Below, piece by piece: positions 9,308 through 18,050 of a DNA stretch of 64,000 nt (the stretch's first letter is position 1; each line of letters opens with the position of its first letter). The translations under genes and the position numbers were made by a program. The notes under the pieces are model-generated. The model searched no databases, was not told where the DNA came from, and saw only the letters and a list, made by a program, of their open reading frames with translations. Source of the DNA: Thermodesulfobacteriaceae bacterium (GTDB lineage Bacteria > Desulfobacterota > Thermodesulfobacteria > Thermodesulfobacteriales > Thermodesulfatatoraceae); the NCBI GenBank assembly GCA_015494065.1, contig WGCA01000038.1, positions 48,354-112,353 on the forward strand, read 5' to 3'.

Positions 9308-9992
9308 AGACCGTAAGTTTCGTCTTCCAAGAAAATGGTCCAATCAGGAACTTAAGAAGTTTGCTCCTCTATTTCAGGGCAAAATAATAAACGTAAGCGC
9401 TTGGAAAGATCAAGACAAAGAAGGGCGGCGTTATAAAGATTATTTCGAAAACGCCTCTGAATATTGGATTTCGAATTACTACAGTGAATTTCGGGGATTC
9501 CAAGGTAACCTTGAAAGAGAAATTTTTTTGGATCTTGCTGTTCCTCTCCCTGTAGAGTTAGAGAACCAATTTGATGTGGTCTTTAATCATACTACATTAG
9601 AACACATTTTTGATATTTTTACCGCTTTTCAAAATCTTTGTCGTCTTACCAAAGATATTCTTATAATAGTTGTTCCTTTTTTACAGGAACAACACGAAAA
9701 TTTTGGAGATTATTGGAGATTTACTCCTATGGCTCTTAGGGAATTAATGCACCGAAATAATCTCGAAATGATTTATATAAATTTTAACGATACCGATAAC
9801 ACAAGTATTTATTTGTTTGCTATAGGGTCAAAAAGTCCTGAAAAATGGATATCTATTCGTCAAAATCCAGACAATAAACTATCTATGATTGATGATTACA
9901 AGTTGGGGCAAAAAGTGATCAAAAATTCATTTATTTTTAAGTTCATTAAAGCAATTAAGTCTCCTAAGAGCTTATGGAAAAGAAAAAATTAA
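9285..9992 (+). CDS. Class I SAM-dependent methyltransferase-like protein
   Basis: 235 residues from the ATG at 9285; a TTG five codons earlier is less likely. The half around FDVVFNHTTLEHIFDIFTAF and the later DILIIVVPFLQEQHENFGDYWRFTP segment match the acidic-loop and motif IV-VI regions of methyltransferases common in polysaccharide clusters. The glycine-rich SAM loop is not obvious upstream (KIINVSAWKDQDKEG), so activity is uncertain. The gene is AT-rich and lies in the same foreign-looking block as its neighbour. A sugar O-methyltransferase is the natural guess. Confidence 0.65.
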   Translation: MKIKSLIEDRKFRLPRKWSNQELKKFAPLFQGKIINVSAWKDQDKEGRRYKDYFENASEYWISNYYSEFRGFQGNLEREIFLDLAVPLPVELENQFDVVFNHTTLEHIFDIFTAFQNLCRLTKDILIIVVPFLQEQHENFGDYWRFTPMALRELMHRNNLEMIYINFNDTDNTSIYLFAIGSKSPEKWISIRQNPDNKLSMIDDYKLGQKVIKNSFIFKFIKAIKSPKSLWKRKN

Positions 9993-11581
9993 TTCAAGGA
10001 TTTCTTATCATTATTCTTTACTCCCTGGCCTTAAACCTCCCCTTCCTCTGGGAGCGAGAATTCCAGGGCGAGGCCGCCCGGAGAGCGGTGGCCGCCCTTG
10101 AGATGATGGAGCGAGGGGATTACCTCATTCCCTACATTGAAGGCCGCCCCTATCTCTTAAAACCCCCTGGCTATAACTGGGTGCTCATCGGATTTTTCAA
10201 GCTCTTTGGGGGCCACTCAGAGTTCATAGCCCGGTTAAGCTCCGTAACCACGGCCACCCTTTGCGCCCTCTTCCTGGCCCTGCTTTTCCGGGCCGTAGTG
10301 CGACCACCGGGTCTTCTCTGGATCCTTCCGGGGCTGGTCTTCTTATCCATCCCCGAAGTGCTGGATAAGGCCTGCCGGGCCGAAATCGACATGACCTATA
10401 CCTTTCTGGTTACCCTTTCGGTCTTTTCCTGGTTTTATTTTCATGAGATCCAAAAAAGGCCTTATTTGGCCTGGACTGTGGCCCTGGGCTTTGCCGCTTT
10501 GGGTACCCTCACTAAGACTTTTCAAGCGCTGGTCTTTTTTTATACGGCCACCGGGTCCTACCTATTCTTCAAAAAGCGTTTCCGGGGGTTCTTCTCTCCG
10601 GCCCATCTGCTGGGGCTTCTCGTCTATGCTGGGATCTTTTCTCTGTGGTTCATCCCCGCGGCCCAAAGGGTAGGTGCCGAAAGGATCCTTTCGGCCTGGT
10701 TTGGGGAGTATTTTTCCAAAAAGAATGCCCTCGACTCCTCGGGCTTTTGGGGCCACTTTTTTGGGTTCCCCCTGGAATACCTTAAAGGATATCTTCCCTG
10801 GATAGTTTTTCTCCTCCTGTGGTGGAGATTTTGGGAAAAGGACTTTTACCGTAATATGCCGGAAAAACTTAAAGATTTAGCCTTTTTGTCTTTTCTTCTG
10901 GTGAGTTTGTCCTTTCCCCTGTATTGGCTTCCTCCCGGAAGTAGGCTACGCTATCTCCTTCCCACCGCCGGGGGATTTGCCTTCCTGGTTTCCATTCCGT
11001 TAACATATGCTCTTTATAAAAACCAAGAATTGGTCTGGGTTAGACGAAGCTTTAGATTTTTAGCAATTCTTCTCCTTTTGGCCATTCCAGTCTTTACCTT
11101 TGTGAGTTATTCCCGTCTATACCTTTATGAAAATATTTGGGTCTGGCCTGCCTTGGCCTTGAGTATTATTTTGGCTTTAAGTCTCTTTATCACGCGTTCT
11201 TTAAGAGGAAGCTTTGTGGTTTTCTTTCTTCTCTTTGCAGCGCTTCGCCTGACTTACGGAGCTTCATATTTTCCTTATCAGGAAAGATACCGTAATCATT
11301 ATCTCAAAGCTGCTCAGAAAATCGCCAAGTTCATTCCCCAGGGAAGCACTCTATGCACCTATCCAAACGATTCACCGCATCTTGTTTACCACCTCAAGTA
11401 TCGTCTTAAAAAAGTAAAAGATATGAAACGTATTTCTGATCTCCAAAAAGCCTCTACCATCTGTTCTTATCTCCTTTCTGGCCAAAAACTAAATTCGTCA
11501 GAATGGACTTTGCTTTTATCTCTTAAGGCCCGACGTACTCCCTGGTGGCTTTATCAACGAAGGAAGAATGTTTCTCAATAA
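9974..11581 (+). CDS. GT39/ArnT-like polyprenyl-phosphate glycosyltransferase
   Basis: 535 residues with about a dozen hydrophobic segments. The periplasmic first loop has EFQGEAARRAVAALEMMERG and the PYLLKPPGYNW motif; the acidic-RR and KPP features are typical of ArnT/PMT-type GT-C enzymes that use undecaprenyl-phosphate sugars. LPS core or lipid A is the likely acceptor. The start overlaps the methyltransferase by 19 bases. The AT-rich block ends about 45 bases into this gene, after which the DNA is GC-rich until about 11000, so a recombination edge seems to fall in its 5' end. Confidence 0.82.
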   Translation: MEKKKLIQGFLIIILYSLALNLPFLWEREFQGEAARRAVAALEMMERGDYLIPYIEGRPYLLKPPGYNWVLIGFFKLFGGHSEFIARLSSVTTATLCALFLALLFRAVVRPPGLLWILPGLVFLSIPEVLDKACRAEIDMTYTFLVTLSVFSWFYFHEIQKRPYLAWTVALGFAALGTLTKTFQALVFFYTATGSYLFFKKRFRGFFSPAHLLGLLVYAGIFSLWFIPAAQRVGAERILSAWFGEYFSKKNALDSSGFWGHFFGFPLEYLKGYLPWIVFLLLWWRFWEKDFYRNMPEKLKDLAFLSFLLVSLSFPLYWLPPGSRLRYLLPTAGGFAFLVSIPLTYALYKNQELVWVRRSFRFLAILLLLAIPVFTFVSYSRLYLYENIWVWPALALSIILALSLFITRSLRGSFVVFFLLFAALRLTYGASYFPYQERYRNHYLKAAQKIAKFIPQGSTLCTYPNDSPHLVYHLKYRLKKVKDMKRISDLQKASTICSYLLSGQKLNSSEWTLLLSLKARRTPWWLYQRRKNVSQ

Positions 11582-12281
11582 TAACCGAAGAAACTTTAAA
11601 TTTTTGTTTGGTTTCAGTAAAAACCTCGAGGAAAACTTTCTGTTTGCTCGCAAAGGAGAGTTGCTAAATGTTCTAGAAAACATATTGACCTACAACGGTT
11701 CCATGGTTTCTCTCAAATCGGGAGTTTCTACTAGAGCTGATAAAGTAACTATTGAGGGACAGGAGTGGTTCTTAAAATCTTATCGTATTTCTTCTTTTTG
11801 GAAGAAAATACTCTTTCCTTTCCGGTGCCCTCTTCCTCTGAAGGCGGCTTTAAACGCGTATCAGATCTCACAAGCCGGTTTTAACGTAATTCTTCCTGTG
11901 GCAGGGTGGCTTACCTCTGCACACTTTCCTTCCGGGATTTATGGAGGATTGCTCTTTCCCTATGTTAAAGACTTCGAAAAACTCCCCGATATCTGGAAGA
12001 GGGCGTTAGGTGACCGAAGACTAATGGAATCCCTTATAAGTTCAATATTTACCCTTTTTTGTCGGCTTCACGAAGCGGGAATCTATATCCGGGATACCAA
12101 AGCCAACAATTTTCTCGTGCTTCCGGGAAAAGAGCCTGTACTTTTTGATCTTGATGTCGTTCGTTTTTTTAAAGGCAGTGTTCCTCATCGCTTACAGCGT
12201 AAGAATTATCTAGTTTTAAAACGTACCTTGGTGCGCAAGGGAATACCTGATAGGTGGCTTGAAGAGTGGTTCAAAAGATAA
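11568..12281 (+). CDS. WaaP/KdkA-like LPS core kinase
   Basis: 237 residues with a degenerate protein-kinase fold. IYIRDTKANNFLV stands for the catalytic loop (D and N conserved in spacing) and PVLFDLDVVRF for the metal-binding DFG-type motif. EWFLKSYRI earlier supplies the ATP-binding lysine. This pattern fits the WaaP/Kdo kinase group that phosphorylates sugars of the LPS inner core at the inner membrane. It overlaps the GT39 gene by 14 bases and the asparagine-synthetase-like gene by 16, implying coordinated expression. The substrate sugar cannot be told. Confidence 0.75.
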   Translation: MFLNNNRRNFKFLFGFSKNLEENFLFARKGELLNVLENILTYNGSMVSLKSGVSTRADKVTIEGQEWFLKSYRISSFWKKILFPFRCPLPLKAALNAYQISQAGFNVILPVAGWLTSAHFPSGIYGGLLFPYVKDFEKLPDIWKRALGDRRLMESLISSIFTLFCRLHEAGIYIRDTKANNFLVLPGKEPVLFDLDVVRFFKGSVPHRLQRKNYLVLKRTLVRKGIPDRWLEEWFKR

Positions 12282-13741
12282 AACCTGAAACAGCCTCTCT
12301 CATACTCGAAGGCGATCCGGCAGGTGGCAAGCCCCTTTACCTTTATCTCCCGGAACATAAAAAGTTCATCCTTGTGTCGGAGGACATAAAGGCCCTCCTT
12401 GAACATCCGGAAACCGGTGCTCCTCTAGAAGTGTCCCCTCTGGGGATTTCTTTTCTCCTTCAAAGTGGGGTAATTCCTACACCGCGTACCGTCTTTAAAA
12501 ATCTTTACGTGTTAAATATCGGGGACCGAGTGGAAATTCGGGAAGTTTCCGGAAGACTTGAGATCCAATTTTCCCATCGTTTTCCCTATTTCAATGCCGA
12601 GCGCGAAGAAGACTTTATTCCAGACGAAGATGAATTATTGAGACTCCTTGCGGAATCCACGCTCCAGAAACTCCGGCCCGGGGCTATTACTTATCTCTTT
12701 CAAAGCTTGGGAAAGGACAGCAATACTATAGCCCTGGCCCTTGCGGAACACGGTTTTCGTAATCTCGTCTGTTTGACTCTTTCTACCGGTGACCGTAAGG
12801 ACGAAAGTGAAAGAGCGGCCGAAATTGCTCGCCGCCTTGGTTTTAAACACCAGAAACTTTTTGTCCCCCAACGCCTTGGTCCGGATCATTTCCGGGAGCT
12901 TGAGTTTTTTTTCGAAAATATACCCCTTCCCTGTGTGGATGGGGTTTCTCTGGCCTATCCTTTTTACGCCTTACAAATAAACTTTAAGGGCACAAATGTT
13001 CTTGATGGAAGTGGAAACGATATTTATCTGGGACATGTCCCTCGCCGGGTAGAATTCAAGCGACAAAAAATTTATCCCCGCCTCTCTTTCTTACGACCTA
13101 TTGCTGACCGCCTTTCTACCGGAAATTTTCTCTCTCCGGTAACACGCACCCGTTCCGAAATGGCGGGTCCCTTTGGTTTTACCTTTCGGGACGCAAGAAG
13201 GCTCTTTCCTCAGGCGTACCCCGTTTTTCCTTTCTGGAAAGAGGCTGATCAATTGCGGAAGGGCTGGGATTATTTTGATCTCAAGGCCGATATCTGGGGG
13301 CCAAATTTAGAATTCGATCTTGTGATGCGTAAGGCCCGTAATTTTGCCGCGGTTTACGGGGCAAATCTCGTCTTTCCCTGGGCAGATCGAAGGGTGGCGG
13401 AATACGCCAAACGAATACCAGAACGCTTTCTCTTTGACCGGCGTAAATTTTCCAATAAGCTCCTCCTGCGCAAGATCCTAAAAGAACGCCTGGGACTGGA
13501 TAGCGATGCTTTAGGAAAATTTTCCTACGGTTTTAACGCTTATGGACTTTTAAACAGCATGAAGAATCGAGTCACAGAGGAAATATTGGATTGCTCTCTT
13601 TGGAATCCTCAAGAAGCAGAAAAAATTTTGAAAAAACTTGAAGAAGGGGCAAGTAAAGGAAAACGCCTTTTTCGAAAACTTTGGGTGCGACTTTATCTTA
13701 TCTCGGCCTGGCATAACCATAACCAATACGTCAGGCGTTAA
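12266..13741 (+). CDS. Asparagine-synthetase-like protein without glutaminase residues
   Basis: 491 residues from a GTG. The synthetase domain has the PP-loop FQSLGKDSN around residue 149 (usual SGGxDS), then SGNDIYLGH and a late FSYGFNAYG segment. The first 120 residues resemble the second half of the AsnB glutaminase domain (YLYLPEHKKFILVSEDIKALLEH), but the catalytic N-terminal cysteine and about the first 100 residues are absent, so it cannot use glutamine by the usual route. Such proteins occur in polysaccharide and peptide-modification clusters, where they may form an amide bond on a sugar acid. It ends by overlapping the GT4 on the other strand by 11 bases. Confidence 0.75.
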   Translation: MVQKIKPETASLILEGDPAGGKPLYLYLPEHKKFILVSEDIKALLEHPETGAPLEVSPLGISFLLQSGVIPTPRTVFKNLYVLNIGDRVEIREVSGRLEIQFSHRFPYFNAEREEDFIPDEDELLRLLAESTLQKLRPGAITYLFQSLGKDSNTIALALAEHGFRNLVCLTLSTGDRKDESERAAEIARRLGFKHQKLFVPQRLGPDHFRELEFFFENIPLPCVDGVSLAYPFYALQINFKGTNVLDGSGNDIYLGHVPRRVEFKRQKIYPRLSFLRPIADRLSTGNFLSPVTRTRSEMAGPFGFTFRDARRLFPQAYPVFPFWKEADQLRKGWDYFDLKADIWGPNLEFDLVMRKARNFAAVYGANLVFPWADRRVAEYAKRIPERFLFDRRKFSNKLLLRKILKERLGLDSDALGKFSYGFNAYGLLNSMKNRVTEEILDCSLWNPQEAEKILKKLEEGASKGKRLFRKLWVRLYLISAWHNHNQYVRR

Positions 13742-14852
13742 GGGTCTCACGCACTATTTTTACCGTTTCCCGGGCCAAGATCTCTGGTGAAAAAGCCTCT
13801 TCTATCCTTTTTTGGGCCTCCTTTCCCAGGATTCGGCGTCTTTCAGGAGGGAGGTGATGCAGTTCTTTCATGGCCCGGGCCAGGGCAACGGGGTCGCCCT
13901 TGGGCACCATGATCCCGAAGGTTCGTTTGGTTTCAAAAAGGTCTGGAATACCTTCCGCCTCTGTAGCTATTATAGGAAGTCCAGCAGCCATGGCTTCCAT
14001 GACGGCCATGGGCATACCCTCACGAAAGGTGGCATAGACAAAGACATCCAAAGCACGTAGTACGAGGGGGATTTTTTCCATGGGAAGCCGGCCGGTAAAG
14101 ATTACACGGTCCGAAAGTCCGAGTTCACCAGCAAGTTTTCGAGTCTCTTCTTCTTTGGGACCGTCTCCTACCAGAACTAAGTTGGCCATATTTCCTTCTT
14201 CGAGAAAATTTTGGAAGGCTCGAAGGAGCCCAGCATGATCTTTTTCCCGGCGAAAGCGAGCCACCATCCCGAAAAGAAAGTCCTCTGGAAAACCAAGCCT
14301 CTGCCGGGCTTCCTGCCTGCCAAGCAAAAGGTCAAACTCCCCCGGATCTACCGCCGAATAAAGGATACCGATTCTTTCTTTGGGAATACCCAGGGTTGAA
14401 AGTTCTTCTTTTAAAGCGAGACTATTCACCAAGATCCGGTCGCATAAGGGATAAAGGAGCTTGAAGGTGAGACGTCTCCCAGGAGAGCGAAAGACGCCCC
14501 CTATAACCAGGTAAAAAATAATCTTTAGCTGGGGAATAAAAGGCTTTACTAGCCAGAGGTATTTGAGAAGGCGCCACCGTTGGGTGAGGATGAGGGAGAT
14601 ATTTTCTTTTTTTATAAGACGAATAAGTCTTGGAAGAACCTGTACGGAAAAGCGGTTAAAGCTTTTTGACCGGGAGAAATTAAGAGGCAGAAATCGTTCA
14701 AAATGACCCTTCCTGGCCAGATAGGAATCCTGAGGGTTTCCAGAAAGAGTAATTATTCGGGGATCAAACCCCGCTTCACTCAGAGCCTTAAGCTGAATAT
14801 GATGCCTGCGGTTTCCTTTACGCGGATGGTCTAGAAAGAGAGCTACCTTCAC
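13731..14852 (-). CDS. Glycosyltransferase family 4
   Basis: 373 residues from a GTG at 14852 preceded by GGGGA; an in-frame TTG at 14879 gives nine more residues. The N-terminus VKVALFLDHPRKGNRRHH is followed by the C-terminal GT4 features FLFGMVARFRREKDHAGLLRA, LVLVGDGPKEEE and EGMPMAVMEAMAAGLPIIAT with the EX7E pair. It is the last gene of the reverse operon and overlaps the O-antigen ligase gene by 35 bases. It probably transfers a sugar in LPS core or O-chain synthesis; family annotation alone cannot give the sugar. Confidence 0.87.
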   Translation of the reverse strand: MKVALFLDHPRKGNRRHHIQLKALSEAGFDPRIITLSGNPQDSYLARKGHFERFLPLNFSRSKSFNRFSVQVLPRLIRLIKKENISLILTQRWRLLKYLWLVKPFIPQLKIIFYLVIGGVFRSPGRRLTFKLLYPLCDRILVNSLALKEELSTLGIPKERIGILYSAVDPGEFDLLLGRQEARQRLGFPEDFLFGMVARFRREKDHAGLLRAFQNFLEEGNMANLVLVGDGPKEEETRKLAGELGLSDRVIFTGRLPMEKIPLVLRALDVFVYATFREGMPMAVMEAMAAGLPIIATEAEGIPDLFETKRTFGIMVPKGDPVALARAMKELHHLPPERRRILGKEAQKRIEEAFSPEILARETVKIVRETLNA

Positions 14853-16071
14853 GGGTTCCCCAGATAAGAGCCGAAGCAATCCAGAAAGGTGTAAAACGGG
14901 TCCATTCCTCTAGTCCTTCAAAAAAGGACATAAAGAGAAAGGCTATGAGAAAGCCTCCCCAATAAATTCCAGCGTTATTCCCCAGCTTTGCCAGTTTAAG
15001 GGCATATTTTAAGGTGTAACCATAAAAAATTAAAAAGAAGATCACGGGCAACAGGCCGGCCTGAAGCCAAAGATTCAGGAAGAGGTTGTGCGTATGCTCC
15101 AAGCGAAGGGCCTTTTCGTTAAGATCTTTTAGAACCCTTTTTTGAACTCTACGCGCCAACCCCGTCCCTTTAAAGGGGTGTTTCAATGCTTCCCGAAAGT
15201 AAAGAGGCCAGATATAAAGACGTTGTCCCAGAGATCCGGCCCGGGCCCAGAGTTCCCGTTTTCCGGTAAGGATAAGCTTGATCTTGTCACTTCTCAGCCA
15301 TAACCGTTTTCCGCTCGGAGTTCTTAAGCTCAAGGCTACTCCAATAATGGCGAAAATAGTTAGTAACAATATTACTAATTTTGTCTTTGGGGAGGAAAAC
15401 CACAACAAAGGCGAACATCCTAATAACAATGAAAAAAAAGCAGCCCGTCTTCCAAACCAGATAATTAAGAACAGGCTGGCCAAGGCCCAGAATATCCAAA
15501 ACATCCGGGTTTTAAATTCCTGAACGCTGGAAGATTCTTTTAAAAACCAAAAGAATAGCCACACCAACGCCGGTGAAGTGCTTACCAGTCCCTTCAAAAC
15601 TTGAGGACCAGCATAAGAAAGGCCAGCAAGATACCAGCAAGCAAATTCATTCTTGCATTGGTTCTCTACCCGTAAAAAAATATAGACAACGATACAGATA
15701 AAAACGATTAAAGTAATTCGTAAAAGTGAAGATTCTTCTATTGCTGATTGATATATTAGAGAACTTAAAGTGATAAAAAGAACCAAATGAAAAAAATAAT
15801 TCAAAAGAAAGGCATCTAGAGATGCTTGGGGGTAGGGGCTATAAAAAATAGCTGGTATTAAAGTAACGCAAAAGACACCAAGAATAAAAACAATCCCTTG
15901 CCGCCTCCAAAAGAAAGCTTTTTCTTCAGGTAAAAGGAATAAAAAACTCAAAAAAAGCGAAATTCCTCCTCCATAAAAAAGACCACGAGTATGAGGAAGA
16001 AAGGTGGAAATTATAATAGCAACATAACTTATAAAGAATAAAAACAAAGATAAAGAATATCTAAATTTCAT
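14818..16071 (-). CDS. O-antigen ligase family protein (WaaL-like)
   Basis: 417 residues with about 11 hydrophobic segments. Near residues 270-310 the large periplasmic loop carries a Wzy_C-type signature: RLYIWPLYFREALKHPFKGTG followed by LRLEHTHNLFLNLWLQAG, with the basic and HN/H residues expected in WaaL ligases that join undecaprenyl-linked glycan to lipid A-core. Most of the gene is AT-rich compared with neighbours, so it may have been exchanged separately. It sits between the ArnC-like transferase (11-base overlap) and the terminal GT4. A Wzy polymerase is the alternative. Confidence 0.75.
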   Translation of the reverse strand: MKFRYSLSLFLFFISYVAIIISTFLPHTRGLFYGGGISLFLSFLFLLPEEKAFFWRRQGIVFILGVFCVTLIPAIFYSPYPQASLDAFLLNYFFHLVLFITLSSLIYQSAIEESSLLRITLIVFICIVVYIFLRVENQCKNEFACWYLAGLSYAGPQVLKGLVSTSPALVWLFFWFLKESSSVQEFKTRMFWIFWALASLFLIIWFGRRAAFFSLLLGCSPLLWFSSPKTKLVILLLTIFAIIGVALSLRTPSGKRLWLRSDKIKLILTGKRELWARAGSLGQRLYIWPLYFREALKHPFKGTGLARRVQKRVLKDLNEKALRLEHTHNLFLNLWLQAGLLPVIFFLIFYGYTLKYALKLAKLGNNAGIYWGGFLIAFLFMSFFEGLEEWTRFTPFWIASALIWGTREGSSLSRPSA

Positions 16072-16936
16072 TAACTACAAAAACTCCTTCTTTTTGCGCG
16101 CAATAAAATCTTTGGTGATTTAGATAGGTTAGAACTAGAAGCACCAGGGTCCCTAAAACTAAAAAAGAAGCAGGATAATTTTTCTTTGATAAGAGAAAGA
16201 ATTCGATAAGTCCTCCGGATATACCTGCAATAATGAAGATTTTTCTATTCCGGTTCAAATTTCTCGTTACCAAACGGATGGTAAGAAGCTCGCGCAGGAC
16301 CTCAAAAGTGCGCTTAAGACCGTAATGACTCCTTCCGAAGCGGCGGGGCCGATCTATGATCCGAACTTCCGCTACTTCGTGGTTCTTGACCCCGAAGACG
16401 GCCGGGATGAAGCGGTGAAAACCGTGCGGGATCTGCACCCGCTTCACCACCTCCGCCCGATAAACCTTGAGGCTGCAACCATTATCGTGTACCCGCACTC
16501 CGGTGACCAGGCCGATAATACGGTTGGCGATCCAGGAAGGGATGCGTCGGGTAAGAAACGGTTCTTTTCGTTTCATGCGCCAGCCGGAGACCACCTTATA
16601 GCCCCCTTCCCGGAGCTTTTGCACCATCTCCGGGATATAGGCCGGGTCGTTCTGGCCGTCGCCGTCCATGCTCACCACGATCTCCCCACGGGCGTGGAAA
16701 AACCCGGCGGTAAGGGCCGCAGCCTCGCCCCGGTTGCGGTCCATCTCAAGGACCCGCACCCGGGAGTCGCGTTTCTTAAGCTTTCGCAATACCTTGCCCG
16801 TCTCATCGGTGCTTCCGTCGTTTACATAAATGATCTCAAAGGGCTCATTAAGCCTCTCTAAGACCTCTACCAGCTCCCTATAGAGGGGCTCGATGTTTCT
16901 CTCTTCGTTGTGAACCGGAATGACCACCGAGATCAT
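16061..16936 (-). CDS. ArnC/DPM1-like family 2 glycosyltransferase
   Basis: 291 residues. The GT2 domain starts ISVVIPVHNEERNIEPLY and has VNDGSTDETG, VSMDGDGQNDPAYIPEM (DXD) and NRIIGLVTGVRVHDNGCSLKVYR, the hallmark of dolichyl/undecaprenyl-phosphate sugar transferases such as ArnC and DPM synthase. Two weak hydrophobic segments at the C-terminus (about 233-250 and 258-272) anchor it in the inner membrane. It would load a sugar on undecaprenyl phosphate for the GT39 enzymes encoded upstream in the operon. Its start overlaps the aminotransferase stop (ATGA). Confidence 0.87.
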   Translation of the reverse strand: MISVVIPVHNEERNIEPLYRELVEVLERLNEPFEIIYVNDGSTDETGKVLRKLKKRDSRVRVLEMDRNRGEAAALTAGFFHARGEIVVSMDGDGQNDPAYIPEMVQKLREGGYKVVSGWRMKRKEPFLTRRIPSWIANRIIGLVTGVRVHDNGCSLKVYRAEVVKRVQIPHGFHRFIPAVFGVKNHEVAEVRIIDRPRRFGRSHYGLKRTFEVLRELLTIRLVTRNLNRNRKIFIIAGISGGLIEFFLLSKKNYPASFLVLGTLVLLVLTYLNHQRFYCAQKEGVFVVNEI

Positions 16937-18048
16937 GCGAAAAATTCCCTGACCCGCGTGATTACTTCTTCTATCTCGGCCTCGGTCATTTCAGGGAACA
17001 TGGGAAGGGCGAGACCTTCTTGGCAGAGCCTTTCGGCCACCGGAAAGGCCCCTTTCGGAAGTCTTGGAAACCCCGCGGCCTGCCAGGCCGGCTGCAAGTG
17101 AAGGGGGACGGGATAATAAATTCCGGTGCCGATTCCTTGTTTTTTAAGATAACTTTGGAGTTCATTTCGACGGGGGGTAAAGACTACGAAACGGTGATAA
17201 ATACTTAAACGATCCGATCCGTCTTTCGGAGGGAGCCTTAAATCCAAAAGGTCTGAAAGCTCACGTTGGTAAATTTCGGCAATTTCCCGCCGACGGGCAT
17301 TTTTCTCAGAAAGGCGCTTAAGCCTTGCCCTCAAAACTACCGCCTGGAGCTCATCAAGCCGGCTATTGAAACCATAAAAGGCGTGTTCATTCTTTCTGAC
17401 CTGACCGTGCACCCGGAGATAGCGCAGGCGATAAGCTATCTCCTCATCATTGGTGAGCACAAAACCAGCATCTCCCAGGGCGTTGAGATTTTTGACTGGA
17501 CCACAGCTAAAGCAGCCTACCTTGCCGAAGGTTCCGATTTTTTTCCCGGCGTATTCTGCACCGTGGGCGTGGGAGGCATCTTCGATGAGCACCAGACCAT
17601 GGTGCTTACAAATCTCTGCAAGTTCATGGATCCGGGCCGGATGTCCGTACATGTGGACCACAATCAGGGCCTTGGTACGGGGGCCTATGGCCCGGGCTAC
17701 GGCTTCCGGGTCAGGCCCGAAGAATTCCTCCTCGGCCTCCACCAGTACCGGCTTTGCCCCGGCCCACACCACAGCCTCTACGTCAGCCACAAACCCGTTG
17801 GCCTGGATCAGGACCTCGTCCCCGGGGCCAATCCCGCAGGCAAGGAGCGCAAGCCACAGGGCCGCCGTACCAGATCCTACTCCGAAGGCAAACCGGGCCC
17901 CAAAAAACTGTGCTACTTCTTCTTCAAAGGCCTGGAGATTTTTGCCGTTTAAGAGCCGCATGGATTCAGTGACCTCTCGCCAGCCAGCCTCTACTTCCCC
18001 GCGAATTTCCGACCAGTCGCGCTTAAGATCAAGCAGCGGAACTCCCAT
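16933..18048 (-). CDS. DegT/DnrJ/EryC1-type sugar aminotransferase
   Basis: 371 residues. PLP-dependent transaminases of this family aminate keto-sugar nucleotides. The PLP lysine is Lys186 in GPVKNLNALGDAGFV; the KNLxALGDAG arrangement is close to the 3-aminotransferases (QdtB, FdtB, WlbC type). GSGTAALWLAL at 58-68 and IEDASHAHGA at 155-164 are the phosphate and pyridine contacts, with His in place of the usual Gln after the Asp-Ala-Ser. A Gfo/Idh dehydrogenase gene lies two bases upstream, the usual partner that makes the 3-keto substrate. Confidence 0.9.
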   Translation of the reverse strand: MGVPLLDLKRDWSEIRGEVEAGWREVTESMRLLNGKNLQAFEEEVAQFFGARFAFGVGSGTAALWLALLACGIGPGDEVLIQANGFVADVEAVVWAGAKPVLVEAEEEFFGPDPEAVARAIGPRTKALIVVHMYGHPARIHELAEICKHHGLVLIEDASHAHGAEYAGKKIGTFGKVGCFSCGPVKNLNALGDAGFVLTNDEEIAYRLRYLRVHGQVRKNEHAFYGFNSRLDELQAVVLRARLKRLSEKNARRREIAEIYQRELSDLLDLRLPPKDGSDRLSIYHRFVVFTPRRNELQSYLKKQGIGTGIYYPVPLHLQPAWQAAGFPRLPKGAFPVAERLCQEGLALPMFPEMTEAEIEEVITRVREFFA

Positions 18049-18050
18049 TG

